A stretch of DNA of 64,000 nucleotides, taken from NCBI RefSeq assembly GCF_003443895.1, contig NZ_QQOA01000007.1, positions 62,001 through 126,000 on the forward strand. Reading direction: 5' to 3'. The position numbers and the translations under genes were made by a program. The stretch comes from Paraburkholderia phosphatilytica. GTDB taxonomy: Bacteria; Pseudomonadota; Gammaproteobacteria; Burkholderiales; Burkholderiaceae. Positions within the stretch are counted from its first letter, which is position 1; each line of letters begins with the position of its first letter. Positions 55,245-64,000 of this stretch are shown piece by piece. The notes below the pieces were generated by a model. That model was given only the letters and a program-made list of their open reading frames with translations. It had not been told where the DNA came from and ran no database searches.

Positions 55245-56006
55245 ATGTCGACACAGGAAAACTCGAGAGCGCGCGGCGTGGACCGCGTGATCGGCATCCT
55301 TCGGCAACTGCACGTTGCGCGGCGGCCGCTGACCATGCGCGAGCTGATCGAAGCGACCGGCTCGCCCCGCTCCAGCATCTACGAACTCGTGACGATCCTG
55401 ACCGAAGCAGGCTGGCTCGAAACGCGCACCGACGGCAGCGTGTTCTTCGGCCGCGAGATGCACTACTACGGCGCCGACTATGCGGTGCACAACGACCTGA
55501 TCAGCCGCGCGCATCAGGCGATCCTCGCACTCGTGCGCAAGCACGACGAAACCGCGCAGCTCTGCATGCTGGAAGGCAACAAGTACACCGTCGTGCTGTC
55601 CGAGAACAGCTCGCGGCCATTCAACATCAGCTCGGACATCGGCGTGAAGGTGCCGATTCCGTGGACCGCGACCGGGCGCCTGCTGCTCGGCCATCTCAGC
55701 GCGGAGCAGATCCGCGCGCTGATTCCCGACGACGATTTTCTGCTCGACAACGGCAAGCGCGTCGTGTTCGACGACTTCCTGCGCGACGTGCAGCACGCAG
55801 CCGAACTGGGCTACTGCTGCACGGAAGGGCTATCGCATACGTTCCGGCTCTGCATGGCCGCGCCGATCTACGATCGCAACGGCCAAGCGGTCGCGGCGCT
55901 GTGCTTCATGACGAGCCGCGATACCGATCCCGACAAGCGCACGTTGATGCTCGACGATCTGATCGGTTCTTCGAAGGCGCTTTCGCAGAACTATCTGGCG
56001 CGGTAG
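55245..56006 (+). CDS. IclR-family transcriptional regulator
   Basis: Regulator of 253 residues with an N-terminal winged helix (VIGILRQLHVARRPLTMREL, ATGSPRSSIYELVTIL) and an IclR effector domain (VPIPWTATGRLLLGHLS, GYCCTEGLSHTFRLCMAAPI). It is the last gene of the amino-acid ABC operon, so substrate-linked control of that importer is likely. The effector is unknown. Confidence 0.9.
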   Translation: MSTQENSRARGVDRVIGILRQLHVARRPLTMRELIEATGSPRSSIYELVTILTEAGWLETRTDGSVFFGREMHYYGADYAVHNDLISRAHQAILALVRKHDETAQLCMLEGNKYTVVLSENSSRPFNISSDIGVKVPIPWTATGRLLLGHLSAEQIRALIPDDDFLLDNGKRVVFDDFLRDVQHAAELGYCCTEGLSHTFRLCMAAPIYDRNGQAVAALCFMTSRDTDPDKRTLMLDDLIGSSKALSQNYLAR

Positions 56007-56032
56007 GCGAAACGGAAGCGCGGCTGCTGTGT

Positions 56033-56653
56033 TCACGCCGCGATCTTCGGCAACTGCCAGCCGTACGTCACTGCCGCCATCCGCAGCGCGAAGCACGCCA
56101 GGGCGCCCAACACCGCCGCCAGTGCCGGCGGCCAGCCCAACCTGCGGCCAACAACCACCACCACCGCACCCACGAACGCGGCCGACGCATAGATATCCGC
56201 GACGAGCACCATCGGCACGCGCGCGAGCAGCATGTCGCGCACCACGCCTCCGCCGCAACCGGTGATCGTGCCCATCAGCGTTGCGATGAACGGATGGATG
56301 CGAAATTCGAGCGCCTTCTCCGCGCCCGCCACCGCGAAGAGGCCGAGACCGGCGGCGTCGAGCGTGGTCAGCGCGGGCGCTGAAAACGCCGCGACGCGCG
56401 TATGGAAGAGAAACGTGAGGAGCCCGGTAACGAATGCAAGCGCCGGATAGCGCCAGTCGCGTACCGCGCTGGGCGGTGCTGCGCCGATCAGCAGATCGCG
56501 GATCACGCCGCCGCCGAGCGCGACGACGAACGACAGCACGAGCACGCCGAGCAGATCGAGATCAGCATGCATCGCGGCGCTCGCGCCTTCGATCGCGAAC
56601 ACGACGGTGCCGGCCAGATCGGCGGCGAGCACGACCTGTTCGAGGCGCTTCAT
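56033..56653 (-). CDS. UPF0126 / TRIC-like membrane protein, putative glycine transporter
   Basis: Inner-membrane protein of 206 residues with about seven helices and two UPF0126 repeats, each with a GGG(V)xRD core (ALGGGVIRDLLIG and GCGGGVVRDMLLA). Members of this family have been linked to glycine uptake and share the trimeric TRIC channel fold. It overlaps the upstream small gene by 4 bases and lies at the end of the sarcosine-oxidase unit, whose product is glycine, which supports a glycine role. Direction of transport is open. Confidence 0.85.
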   Translation of the reverse strand: MKRLEQVVLAADLAGTVVFAIEGASAAMHADLDLLGVLVLSFVVALGGGVIRDLLIGAAPPSAVRDWRYPALAFVTGLLTFLFHTRVAAFSAPALTTLDAAGLGLFAVAGAEKALEFRIHPFIATLMGTITGCGGGVVRDMLLARVPMVLVADIYASAAFVGAVVVVVGRRLGWPPALAAVLGALACFALRMAAVTYGWQLPKIAA

Positions 56654-56943
56654 TCGAACGGATTGACGGGCTTTTTCACGGCGCTCGCGGTATCCGACGC
56701 ATCGTCCGCGAGGTTGTATTCGCGCTGCACGGCTTGCAGCACGGTGTCGATGTCGCGCTCGAAACCAGCCGCATTGCCAAAGTGCTTCATCGTCCAGTTG
56801 CAGCCGGTCCTGTCCGGCTCCGATAACAACGACGGCCGCGGCACCGTGATCTTCACGCCGTCTTCGACGATCGACGGCATGCGGTTGAGGCGCCTCGCAA
56901 CCTGTTCCTGAAGCCTCGATGCGTTGAGCGTTTTGCGGATCAT
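56650..56943 (-). CDS. Conserved hypothetical protein
   Basis: Soluble protein of 97 residues, not recognised. It is basic at the N terminus (RLQEQVARRLNRMP), has a conserved-looking centre with GCNWTMKHFGNAAGFE, and an acidic helix before a short tail. The ATG at 56943 is preferred to an in-frame start 24 bp upstream. Its stop overlaps the start of the UPF0126 gene, so the two are translated together, and it lies between folB and the putative glycine transporter. Confidence 0.65.
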   Translation of the reverse strand: MIRKTLNASRLQEQVARRLNRMPSIVEDGVKITVPRPSLLSEPDRTGCNWTMKHFGNAAGFERDIDTVLQAVQREYNLADDASDTASAVKKPVNPFE

Positions 56944-56987
56944 GGTCGTCTCCTCGACAGACCGCACAGTCTAGCGCAAGCGGGGCG

Positions 56988-57305
56988 TCACGTAAGGTGA
57001 GGAGGCAACGTCATCTCCAGCGAGGCATCGCCGTGTGTTGTTGCCGCATGACGCGTTGCGCGTACACGCGCTTCGCCGACGATCCGCGCGAGCGTCGTTG
57101 GGCTCATGCACGCGGCCACGTCGCGCACATACGCGTGATGCCGCTCGTCGAGCGGCGCGTTCAGATGGCTTGCCTGCAGATAGCGGATCAACGCGATGCG
57201 CCGGTGTCCGAGCGCGATGCTTTGTTCGAGCAGCGCGAGTGCGGCGCCGCTGTCGCCGGCATCGTACGCGCGCTTCAGCAGCAGTGAGGTATGTTCACGC
57301 GACAT
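56988..57305 (-). CDS. Hypothetical helical protein
   Basis: Protein of 105 residues, not recognised. The first half resembles helical-repeat proteins (LLLKRAYDAGDSGAALALLE, then SIALGHRRIALIRYLQA), without enough copies to name a TPR or Sel1 repeat. It lies 51 bp after folB and 44 bp before the 97-residue gene on the same strand, so it is probably part of the sarcosine unit. Confidence 0.6.
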   Translation of the reverse strand: MSREHTSLLLKRAYDAGDSGAALALLEQSIALGHRRIALIRYLQASHLNAPLDERHHAYVRDVAACMSPTTLARIVGEARVRATRHAATTHGDASLEMTLPPHLT

Positions 57306-57356
57306 CGCCGTCTCCGTTCGCTGTCGTGCGATGCATGTGCAACCAGCGCCCGATGC

Positions 57357-57845
57357 TCAGCGTAGCGGCGCCGGAACGTGCCGCGACCCACCATGCGTCG
57401 CGCGCCATGCATCGTAATCCGCACGCGTCCAGTCGAGCTCGATGCCGATGCGGCGCGTGCCTTCGCGGATCTTCGGCTTGTGCAGCGACAGCGTCAGCGC
57501 ATCGAGCGCGGCGAATTCGCCGAACGACAGCACAGCGAGTTCCACCGCGAGCGTCTCCAGCATCCGCGTATGCGGCTTCGTCGCGAGGAACGACGTGACG
57601 AGTTCGCAGTAGCGCTCGTAGTCGATCATCGCGGCAATGCCGCTTTCCGACGGCTCGCCGCGATACACGAGGCTCGCGTCGAGCACCACAGGCTGCGGCG
57701 CGCGATGCTCGTAGTCGTGGATGCCGATGCGCGTACTGGCCACCAGCTCGTCGACGAACACCCGCCAGCCGCGGCCTTTCGCACGCGACGCGTCGGCCGT
57801 GTGCGCGGCGAGCGCCGCGGCGATCCCTTCGTCGACCGGAATCAC
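57357..57845 (-). CDS. folB: Dihydroneopterin aldolase-like protein in the sarcosine oxidase operon
   Basis: FolB-type protein of 162 residues, from GTG 57845, whose first bases overlap the soxG stop (GTGA). The core has VDELVASTRIGIHDYEHRAP, DYERYCELVTSFLA and MLETLAVELA as in dihydroneopterin aldolases, but an N-terminal extension of about 35 residues precedes the usual start. The aldolase makes 6-hydroxymethyl-dihydropterin for folate synthesis. Placement here fits a demand for THF, the methylene acceptor of sarcosine oxidase. A housekeeping folB probably exists elsewhere. Confidence 0.85.
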   Translation of the reverse strand: MIPVDEGIAAALAAHTADASRAKGRGWRVFVDELVASTRIGIHDYEHRAPQPVVLDASLVYRGEPSESGIAAMIDYERYCELVTSFLATKPHTRMLETLAVELAVLSFGEFAALDALTLSLHKPKIREGTRRIGIELDWTRADYDAWRATHGGSRHVPAPLR

Positions 57846-58492
57846 AGCAGCAGCGGCGCGGCCGCGTCGAGCATGATCCGGCAGAAGTAGTCGGCGAAGC
57901 TGCGGCGCACGACGAGTTCGTACGCGTCGTCCGCGAGCGGGATCAGCACGATCGACGCCTTGAAGTAATGGCTCTGCGCACACTGTCCCGGCGCGAACAC
58001 GCGCGGATGCAGATCGAGCGGACAGCCGCGCGACAGCACGTCGCGCGCGCGTTCGCCGCTGATTTCCAGCACCGTGTAGCCGCTGCCCACGTCCACTGCC
58101 GACGCGAACTGCCCCGCCAGCGCTTCGGCAAGCTTCGCTTCCAGCATCGCGGCCTGCGGCTGCTGCGAGCGCACCAGCCATTCGTCCGGACCGAGCCACA
58201 GCACGTCGTAGCCGTTGCCGCGCGCCACCGTATTCGCTTTCGCCGGCACGCGCGCGCCCGTCACCTTCTCCACCGCGTCGACGAACGCCTTGTCCGTCAC
58301 GTCGCCGCGCACGTTCACGAGTTCGAGGAACGCGCGTTCGCCGAGATGAAACTTCTTCGACGACCCAACGTCCTGCGCCTTCACGAGATCCGCGACACCG
58401 ACGAGCGGCGACTCCTGCCACACGCCGCCCGCGCCCTGGCGGGCGATCGCACCGGTCGAGTCCGGCGCGTTGTTTCTAGCTTCATTCCACAT
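57842..58492 (-). CDS. soxG: Sarcosine oxidase gamma subunit
   Basis: Gamma subunit of heterotetrameric sarcosine oxidase, 216 residues, with the GcvT-like fold seen in SoxG (VADLVKAQDVGSSKKFHLGE near the start and GSGYTVLEISGERARDVLSRG in the middle). Its start overlaps the end of soxA by 11 bases and its stop overlaps folB. Required for assembly of the complex. Confidence 0.93.
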   Translation of the reverse strand: MWNEARNNAPDSTGAIARQGAGGVWQESPLVGVADLVKAQDVGSSKKFHLGERAFLELVNVRGDVTDKAFVDAVEKVTGARVPAKANTVARGNGYDVLWLGPDEWLVRSQQPQAAMLEAKLAEALAGQFASAVDVGSGYTVLEISGERARDVLSRGCPLDLHPRVFAPGQCAQSHYFKASIVLIPLADDAYELVVRRSFADYFCRIMLDAAAPLLL

Positions 58493-61400
58493 TTTGACGC
58501 GCTCCTTCGGTGTCGTAGAAAACCGGGCTCGAAATCTTCGCGGTGATGTTCCGGCCGTCCGCCAGCGGAATCGTCACGTTTTCGCCCATCTTGTCGAGGC
58601 CGCCCTTCACGACCGCCAGCGCGATCGAACGCTTCAGGATCGGGCTGTAGTAGCTCGACGTCACATGACCGAGCATCGGCGTGAGGTCGCCCGTCATGCC
58701 GGCCGGTACGTTGATGCCGTGCGGCACGATCTGCGCGCCTTCGGGCAGCACGTACTGCGCGTCGTCGGTGAGCAGGCCGACGAACTGCTTGCGCCCGGCC
58801 TTCGCCGTATCGGAACGCGACAGCGAGCGCTTGCCGAGACAGTCTTTCGACTTCGCGACGAGCCCGCCCATGCCGAGGTCGAACGGCGTGACCGAACCGT
58901 CGGTATCCTGACCGACGATGATGTAGCCCTTCTCCGCACGCAGCACGTGCATCGTTTCCGTGCCGTACGGCGTGATGTCGAACTCGGCGCCCGCGGCCAT
59001 GATCGCTTCCCACACCGCGCGACCCATATTCGCGGGCACGTTCACTTCATACGCGAGTTCGCCCGAGAAGCTGATGCGCATGATGCGCGATGCGACACCG
59101 GCCACCGTGCCGTTGCGATAGCTCATGAACGGGAACGCGGCGTTCGCGAAGTCCACGTCCTTGCAGACCTTCTGCAGCACCTTGCGGCTGTTCGGCCCGA
59201 CTACCGCGAACGTCGCCCAGTGGTCCGTGACCGACGCGAGACGCACCTTCATGTCGGGCCATTCGGTCTGCAGCCACCGTTCGAGCCAGTTCAGCACGCG
59301 CGCTGCGCCGCCCGTCGTCGTGGTCATCATGTAGTGCTGGTCGGCGAGGCGCACCGTCACGCCGTCGTCGAACACCATGCCGTTTTCGTCGAGCATCAGG
59401 CCATAGCGGCACTTGCCGACTTCGAGCTTGCTCCACGGGTTCGTGTAGACCCAGTTCAGGAGCTTTGCCGCGTCCGGCCCCTGGATGTCGATCTTGCCGA
59501 GCGTCGACGCGTCGAGAATGCCGACGCTCGTGCGCACCGCGAGGCATTCGCGCGCAACCGCCTTGTGCAGATCTTCGCCCGGCAGCGGGTAGTACCAGGG
59601 GCGCTTCCAGTTGCCCACGTCCTCGAACTCGACGCCGTTTTCGACGTGCCATTCGTGGATGCAGGTCTTGCGGATCGGGTCGAGCAGATCGCCCAGCTCG
59701 CGGCCGGCGAACGTGCCGAACGTGACCGGCGTGTAGTTCGGACGGAACGTCGTGGTGCCGGTCTCGGGAATCGTCTTGCCGAGCGCATCCGCGAGAATCG
59801 CCATGCCGTTGATGTTGCCGAGCTTGCCTTGATCCGTGCCGAAGCCCATCGCGGTGTAGCGCTTCACGTGCTCGACCGACTCGAAACCTTCGCGCGCGGC
59901 AAGCAGGATGTCCGCCGCCGACACGTCGTTCTGGAAGTCGACGAACTGCTTCGGTCCGCGCGGCGCGGCTTCGCGGCTACCGACGAGCCACAGCGCGGCC
60001 GCCTTGTCCGTCGCGACGTCGGCCACGTTCGGCACCTGCGGACGCGTGCCGCTGAAGCCCGTTGCCTTCGCGGCTTCGATGCCGGCATCGACCGCGAGAC
60101 GCAGCGCGGCTGCGAGATTGAATTCGCCCGCCGCGGCGCCTATGCTCGTTTCGGCCTGCGCAGCTTTGCCCGGCACGAAGCACAGCTTCTCGTCGCTCCA
60201 GTGCGCCTTGCCGCCCGACTGCGCGAACAGGTGCAGCACCGGGCTGAAGCCGCCCGACATCGCGATCAGATCGCACGCAATGCTCTCCTGCTTCGCGCCG
60301 ACCTTGCCATTCGCATACGCAGAAACGTCCACCGACGACACCTTCTGGCGCCCATGCGCGGCCGTCACGACGGCGTTGTTCAGCACCTTCACGCCATGGC
60401 GGCGCGCGGCGCCCGGCAGCGCGCCGTTGCCTTGCGGACGCGGATCGACGAGCGTCACCTTCGCGCCGGCCGCCTTCAGGTCGAGCGCGGCCTGATAGCC
60501 CGCATCGTTGGTCGTGAACACGACCGCGTCGCGGCCCGGCATCACGCCGAAGCGATGGATATACGTGCACACCGCCGACGCGAGCATCACGCCCGGCAGA
60601 TCGTTGTTGCCGAACACGATCGGCCGCTCGTGCGCGCCGGTCGCGAGAATCACGCGTTTCGCGCGGATCTTCCACAGCACTTCGCGCGAGCCCTTGCGCA
60701 TCGACACCGGCAGATGCTCGGTCATGCGCTGCGTGACCGTCACGAGGTTGTGGTCCTGATAGCCGAACGCGGTGCTGCGTTGCAGGATCTTCACATCCGG
60801 CATGCGCGTGAGCTCGCTCTCGATCTTCTCGACCCAGTGCGATGCCGCGCGACCATCGATCTCGCAGCGCGACGACAGCAGCGAGCCGCCGAGTTCACGC
60901 TGATCGTCGACGAGAATCACGCGCGCACCGGCCGAACCCGCCGCGTGCGCCGCCGCGAGACCCGTCGGGCCGCCGCCGACCACGAGCACGTCGCAGTGCG
61001 CGAAGCACTTGTCGTAACGGTCGGCATCGAGCACCTCGGGCGCCTTGCCGAGACCCGCCGCTTCGCGGATCTTCTCTTCATACTTCGGCCACCATTTGCG
61101 CGGCCACATGAAGGTCTTGTAGTAGAAGCCCGCGGGCAGGAAGCGCGCGAACTTCTGGTTGATCGCCATCTTGTCGTGCTCGAGATCGGGCTCGGCGTTC
61201 ACGCTCGTCGCGACGAGTCCCTGATACAGCTCGATCTCGGTCGCGCGCGCATTCGGCACCGTGTACGCGCCGCGCTCCAGCTGCACGACTGCGTTCGGTT
61301 CCGCGACGTCGGCCGTCACGATGCCGCGCGGACGGTGGTACTTGAAGCTGCGCGCGACGAAGTGCACGCCGTTCGCGAGCAGCGCAGACGCGAGCGTGTC

Positions 61401-61499
61401 GCCCTGAAAACCCTGGTACACGCGGCCGTTGAACGTGAAGGTCAGCGGAATCGCGCGGTTGATGCGCCCACCGGCGCCGAGGCGGTCTTTCTGGCTCAT
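58482..61499 (-). CDS. soxA: Sarcosine oxidase alpha subunit
   Basis: Large subunit of 1005 residues. An N-terminal ferredoxin-like domain without cluster cysteines (about 15-105) is followed by a dinucleotide-binding domain (VVGGGPTGLAAAHAAG at about 173-188) and C-terminal GcvT-type folate-binding domains (from about 600, with ARECLAVRTSVGILDASTLG). With SoxBDG it oxidises sarcosine to glycine and hydrogen peroxide and passes the methyl carbon to THF as 5,10-methylene-THF, or releases formaldehyde if folate is absent. Its start overlaps the soxD stop by 4 bases. Confidence 0.96.
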   Translation of the reverse strand: MSQKDRLGAGGRINRAIPLTFTFNGRVYQGFQGDTLASALLANGVHFVARSFKYHRPRGIVTADVAEPNAVVQLERGAYTVPNARATEIELYQGLVATSVNAEPDLEHDKMAINQKFARFLPAGFYYKTFMWPRKWWPKYEEKIREAAGLGKAPEVLDADRYDKCFAHCDVLVVGGGPTGLAAAHAAGSAGARVILVDDQRELGGSLLSSRCEIDGRAASHWVEKIESELTRMPDVKILQRSTAFGYQDHNLVTVTQRMTEHLPVSMRKGSREVLWKIRAKRVILATGAHERPIVFGNNDLPGVMLASAVCTYIHRFGVMPGRDAVVFTTNDAGYQAALDLKAAGAKVTLVDPRPQGNGALPGAARRHGVKVLNNAVVTAAHGRQKVSSVDVSAYANGKVGAKQESIACDLIAMSGGFSPVLHLFAQSGGKAHWSDEKLCFVPGKAAQAETSIGAAAGEFNLAAALRLAVDAGIEAAKATGFSGTRPQVPNVADVATDKAAALWLVGSREAAPRGPKQFVDFQNDVSAADILLAAREGFESVEHVKRYTAMGFGTDQGKLGNINGMAILADALGKTIPETGTTTFRPNYTPVTFGTFAGRELGDLLDPIRKTCIHEWHVENGVEFEDVGNWKRPWYYPLPGEDLHKAVARECLAVRTSVGILDASTLGKIDIQGPDAAKLLNWVYTNPWSKLEVGKCRYGLMLDENGMVFDDGVTVRLADQHYMMTTTTGGAARVLNWLERWLQTEWPDMKVRLASVTDHWATFAVVGPNSRKVLQKVCKDVDFANAAFPFMSYRNGTVAGVASRIMRISFSGELAYEVNVPANMGRAVWEAIMAAGAEFDITPYGTETMHVLRAEKGYIIVGQDTDGSVTPFDLGMGGLVAKSKDCLGKRSLSRSDTAKAGRKQFVGLLTDDAQYVLPEGAQIVPHGINVPAGMTGDLTPMLGHVTSSYYSPILKRSIALAVVKGGLDKMGENVTIPLADGRNITAKISSPVFYDTEGARQNVE

Positions 61500-61810
61500 T
61501 TCGTTTCGCCCTTGTTTGCAGCGTCACCGGCCGTCGCGCCATGGGCGGACGACGTCTTGAAGGTTTCGTAGCCGTGAATCTGGTACGTCACGGTGTCGCG
61601 CGTCGCCATGAACCAGCGGCGGCAGCCCTGCGTGTGCAGCCATTGCTCGCGGTGCACGCCGCGCGGGTTCTTGCGCATGAACACGTACTCGCCCCACTCC
61701 TTGTCCGACATGTTCTCGGGTTCGAGCGGGCGCGCGATGTCGGCTTCGCCACCGCAGGTGAATTCGGATTCGGCACGCGGTCCGCAGTAGGGGCATTCGA
61801 TCAGCAGCAT
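61496..61810 (-). CDS. soxD: Sarcosine oxidase delta subunit
   Basis: Zinc-binding delta subunit of 104 residues. Ligand cysteines C6 and C9 (CPYCG) and H59 and C63 (LHTQGCRRWF) are in place. ATG 61810 gives the correct family N terminus MLLIECPYCG; the frame is open upstream but not homologous. It lies 29 bp after soxB and overlaps soxA by 4 bases. Confidence 0.95.
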   Translation of the reverse strand: MLLIECPYCGPRAESEFTCGGEADIARPLEPENMSDKEWGEYVFMRKNPRGVHREQWLHTQGCRRWFMATRDTVTYQIHGYETFKTSSAHGATAGDAANKGETK

Positions 61811-61839
61811 GGTGATATCTCCTCGGCTCACGCGTGCGG

Positions 61840-63084
61840 TTAGTGGGCGACCGCGGCAGCGCCGTGTTCGTCGATCAGATGGCCCGTGTAGAAACGGTCC
61901 AGCGAGAACGGCGCATTGATCGGGTGCGGCTCGTCCTTCGCGATCGTGTGCGCGAACACCCAGCCCGAACCCGGCGTCGCCTTGAAGCCGCCGGTACCCC
62001 AGCCGCAGTTGAAGTACAGGCCCTTCACGTCGGTCTTGCTGATGATCGGGCATGCGTCCGGCGACACGTCGACGATGCCGCCCCACTGGCGGTTCATCCG
62101 CACGCGCGAGAACACCGGGAACATCTCGACGATCGCTTCGAGCGTGCCTTCAATCACGTTGAAGCTGCCGCGCTGGCCGAAGCCCGTGTATTGATCGATG
62201 CCGGCGCCGATCACGAGGTCGCCCTTGTCGGACTGGCTGATGTACGCGTGCACCGCATTCGACATCACCACCGTATTGACGACCGGCTTGATCGGCTCGG
62301 ACACGAGCGCCTGCAGCGGATGGCTTTCGAGCGGCAGCCGCACACCCGCCATGTCGGCGAGCGTCGTCGTGTTGCCGGCCGCCACCACCGCGACCTTCTT
62401 CGCCTTGATGAAACCCTTCACCGTATCGACGCCCGTCACGCGGCCGCCTTCGCGGCGAATGCCCGTGACCTGGCAGTTCTGGATGATGTCGACGCCGCGC
62501 TGGTCCGCGCCGCGCGCGAAGCCCCAGGCCACCGCGTCGTGCCGCGCGACGCCGCCGCGCCGCTGGATCGACGCGCCGAGCACCGGATAGCGCGCGTTGA
62601 GGTTGATGGTCGGCTCGATTTCCTTGATCTGCTCGGGCGTGAGGAACTCGGCGTCGACGCCGTTCAGCCGGTTCGCGTTCACGCGGCGCTGCGTGTCGCG
62701 CACGTCCTGCAGCGTGTGCGCGAGATTCATCACGCCGCGCTGGCTGAACATCACGTTGTAGTTCAGGTCCTGCGCGAGGCCTTCCCACAGCTTCATCGCC
62801 TTCTCGTACAGCGCGGCCGATTCGTCCCACAGATAGTTCGAGCGCACGATCGTCGTGTTGCGCGCGGTGTTGCCGCCGCCGATCCATCCTTTCTCGAGGA
62901 TCGCGACGTTCGTGATGCCGTGCTCCTTCGCAAGGTAGTACGCGGTCGCGAGACCATGCCCGCCGCCGCCGACGATCACCACGTCGTACTCCTTCTTCGG
63001 CTCCGGACTTCTCCACTGCCGCTCCCAGTTCTCGTGATACGACAACCCGTTGCGGAACAGACTGAATATCGAATAGCGGCTCAT
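61840..63084 (-). CDS. soxB: Sarcosine oxidase beta subunit
   Basis: FAD-binding subunit of 414 residues that carries the sarcosine oxidation site. The Rossmann motif [19 protein letters not shown] is at 34-52. H182 in [14 protein letters not shown] matches the position of the covalent-FMN histidine of Corynebacterium SoxB, so a second flavin bound to histidine is expected. It is the first sox gene, 57 bp after sdaA. GbdR control is likely by analogy. Confidence 0.96.
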   Translation of the reverse strand: MSRYSIFSLFRNGLSYHENWERQWRSPEPKKEYDVVIVGGGGHGLATAYYLAKEHGITNVAILEKGWIGGGNTARNTTIVRSNYLWDESAALYEKAMKLWEGLAQDLNYNVMFSQRGVMNLAHTLQDVRDTQRRVNANRLNGVDAEFLTPEQIKEIEPTINLNARYPVLGASIQRRGGVARHDAVAWGFARGADQRGVDIIQNCQVTGIRREGGRVTGVDTVKGFIKAKKVAVVAAGNTTTLADMAGVRLPLESHPLQALVSEPIKPVVNTVVMSNAVHAYISQSDKGDLVIGAGIDQYTGFGQRGSFNVIEGTLEAIVEMFPVFSRVRMNRQWGGIVDVSPDACPIISKTDVKGLYFNCGWGTGGFKATPGSGWVFAHTIAKDEPHPINAPFSLDRFYTGHLIDEHGAAAVAH

Positions 63085-63141
63085 CTCGCTGACCCTCTGT
63101 CGTTGCTCATGTGGTTCAAACAGTTCAAACGGATTTCCCCG

Positions 63142-64000
63142 TTAGCATTCGATGACGTTCACGGCCAGACCGCCGCGCGACGTCTCCTTGTATTTCGTTT
63201 TCATATCCGCGCCCGTTTCGCGCATCGTCTTGATCACGTTGTCGAGCGTCACGTAGTGCTGGCCATCGCCCTTCAACGCCATCCGCGATGCGTTGAGCGC
63301 CTTGATCGCGCCCATCGCGTTGCGTTCGATGCACGGAATCTGCACGAGCCCGCCCACCGGATCGCAGGTCATGCCGAGGTTGTGCTCCATGCCGATTTCC
63401 GCGGCGTTCTCGACCTGCGTCGGCGTGCCGCCCATCACTGCGGCGAGCGCCGCCGCGGCCATCGAGCACGCGACGCCGACCTCGCCCTGGCAGCCCACTT
63501 CGGCGCCGGAGATCGACGCGGTTTCCTTGTAGATGATGCCGATCGCGGCCGCGGTCAGCAGGAAGTCGACGATGCCCTTGTCGTTCGAGCCGGGCACGAA
63601 TTTCACGTAGTAGTGCAGCACCGCGGGAATCACGCCGGCCGCGCCGTTGGTGGGCGCAGTGACGATCCGGCCGCCCGCCGCGTTTTCCTCGTTGACGGCC
63701 ATCGCGTACAGATTGACCCAGTCGAGCATCGACAGCGGATCGCGCAGCGACTCTTCCGAACGCGTGCGCAGCTGCTGCGACAGCTCGGCCGCGCGGCGCT
63801 TCACGCGCATCGGGCCCGGCAGCTCGCCGCGCACCTTGCAGCCGCGTTCGACGCAGGCCGCCATCGTGCGCCAGATGTTCAGGAGGCCTTCGCGTACCTC
63901 GTCGGCCGAGCGCGACGCGCATTCGTTCGCAAGCGTCACTTCCGCGATCGACAGGCCGCTTTCGCGGCACACACGCAGCAGATCGTCGCCGGTGCGGAAC
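63142..64000 (-). CDS. sdaA: L-serine ammonia-lyase, C-terminal part (cut by window edge)
   Basis: The 3' part of an iron-sulfur L-serine dehydratase; the frame runs off the right edge with no start in view. About 285 residues are visible, including the alpha-chain domain with [19 protein letters not shown], the cluster cysteines in [12 protein letters not shown], and the C-terminal Cys of VNVIEC. It converts serine to pyruvate and ammonia. Position ahead of soxB suggests that serine made by the nearby glyA product is consumed here, completing choline catabolism to pyruvate. Confidence 0.93.
   Translation of the reverse strand, partial: FRTGDDLLRVCRESGLSIAEVTLANECASRSADEVREGLLNIWRTMAACVERGCKVRGELPGPMRVKRRAAELSQQLRTRSEESLRDPLSMLDWVNLYAMAVNEENAAGGRIVTAPTNGAAGVIPAVLHYYVKFVPGSNDKGIVDFLLTAAAIGIIYKETASISGAEVGCQGEVGVACSMAAAALAAVMGGTPTQVENAAEIGMEHNLGMTCDPVGGLVQIPCIERNAMGAIKALNASRMALKGDGQHYVTLDNVIKTMRETGADMKTKYKETSRGGLAVNVIEC

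Noticed and set aside
58470..61571. A plus-strand open frame of more than 1000 codons opposite soxA.
   Set aside because: It is a mirror of soxA in high-GC sequence, is extremely rich in Arg, His and Ala, has no recognisable domain, and covers the whole of a well-supported gene.

Overview
The window is about 65% GC, densely coded, and its gene families are typical of the Burkholderiaceae (Paraburkholderia, Caballeronia or Burkholderia). The dominant theme is stepwise catabolism of choline and glycine betaine to glycine, serine and pyruvate, with disposal of the released one-carbon units. No rRNA, tRNA, insertion sequence, integrase or CRISPR array was found.

Left part (1-24 kb). purU (formyl-THF deformylase) converges on a minus-strand block running from glyA (13491) down to a betaine-binding protein (1024): glyA, an M19 dipeptidase-like gene, a DUF5943-like gene, dgcA, dgcB, an ETF pair, gbcA, gbcB and the binding protein. 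A GbdR-like GlxA/AraC regulator is divergent from glyA. After it lies a small foreign-looking island: an N-terminal Hcp (type VI secretion) remnant and two tandem paralogous small membrane proteins. Then come fdhA and, divergent from it across a BetI-type operator, betI-betB-betA, an MFS gene and a RibD/DHFR-like gene.

Middle part (24-47 kb). This holds a LysR/MFS/amidohydrolase unit; a LacI-regulated ABC importer with a GH42 beta-galactosidase behind two palindromic operators; a 2-hydroxyacid dehydrogenase and flavin reductase pair; a diguanylate cyclase with a duplicated sensor; AraC and LysR regulators flanking a zinc alcohol dehydrogenase; a Fic-family protein whose promoter carries a dense array of GAGCC(A/G)ATT sites; an asparaginase; a cupin-type XRE regulator with an acetyltransferase; and a D-galactose 1-dehydrogenase.

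Right part (47-64 kb). A two-partner secretion pair follows an AT-rich leader. Next is a polar amino-acid ABC importer with an IclR regulator. Finally the minus-strand sarcosine unit runs sdaA (cut by the window edge), soxB, soxD, soxA, soxG, folB, two small unknown genes and a putative glycine transporter.

Together betBA, gbcAB, dgcAB with the ETF, soxBDAG, fdhA, purU, glyA and sdaA form a complete route from choline to pyruvate within one 64-kb segment. Formaldehyde, methylene-THF and formyl-THF are all handled locally.
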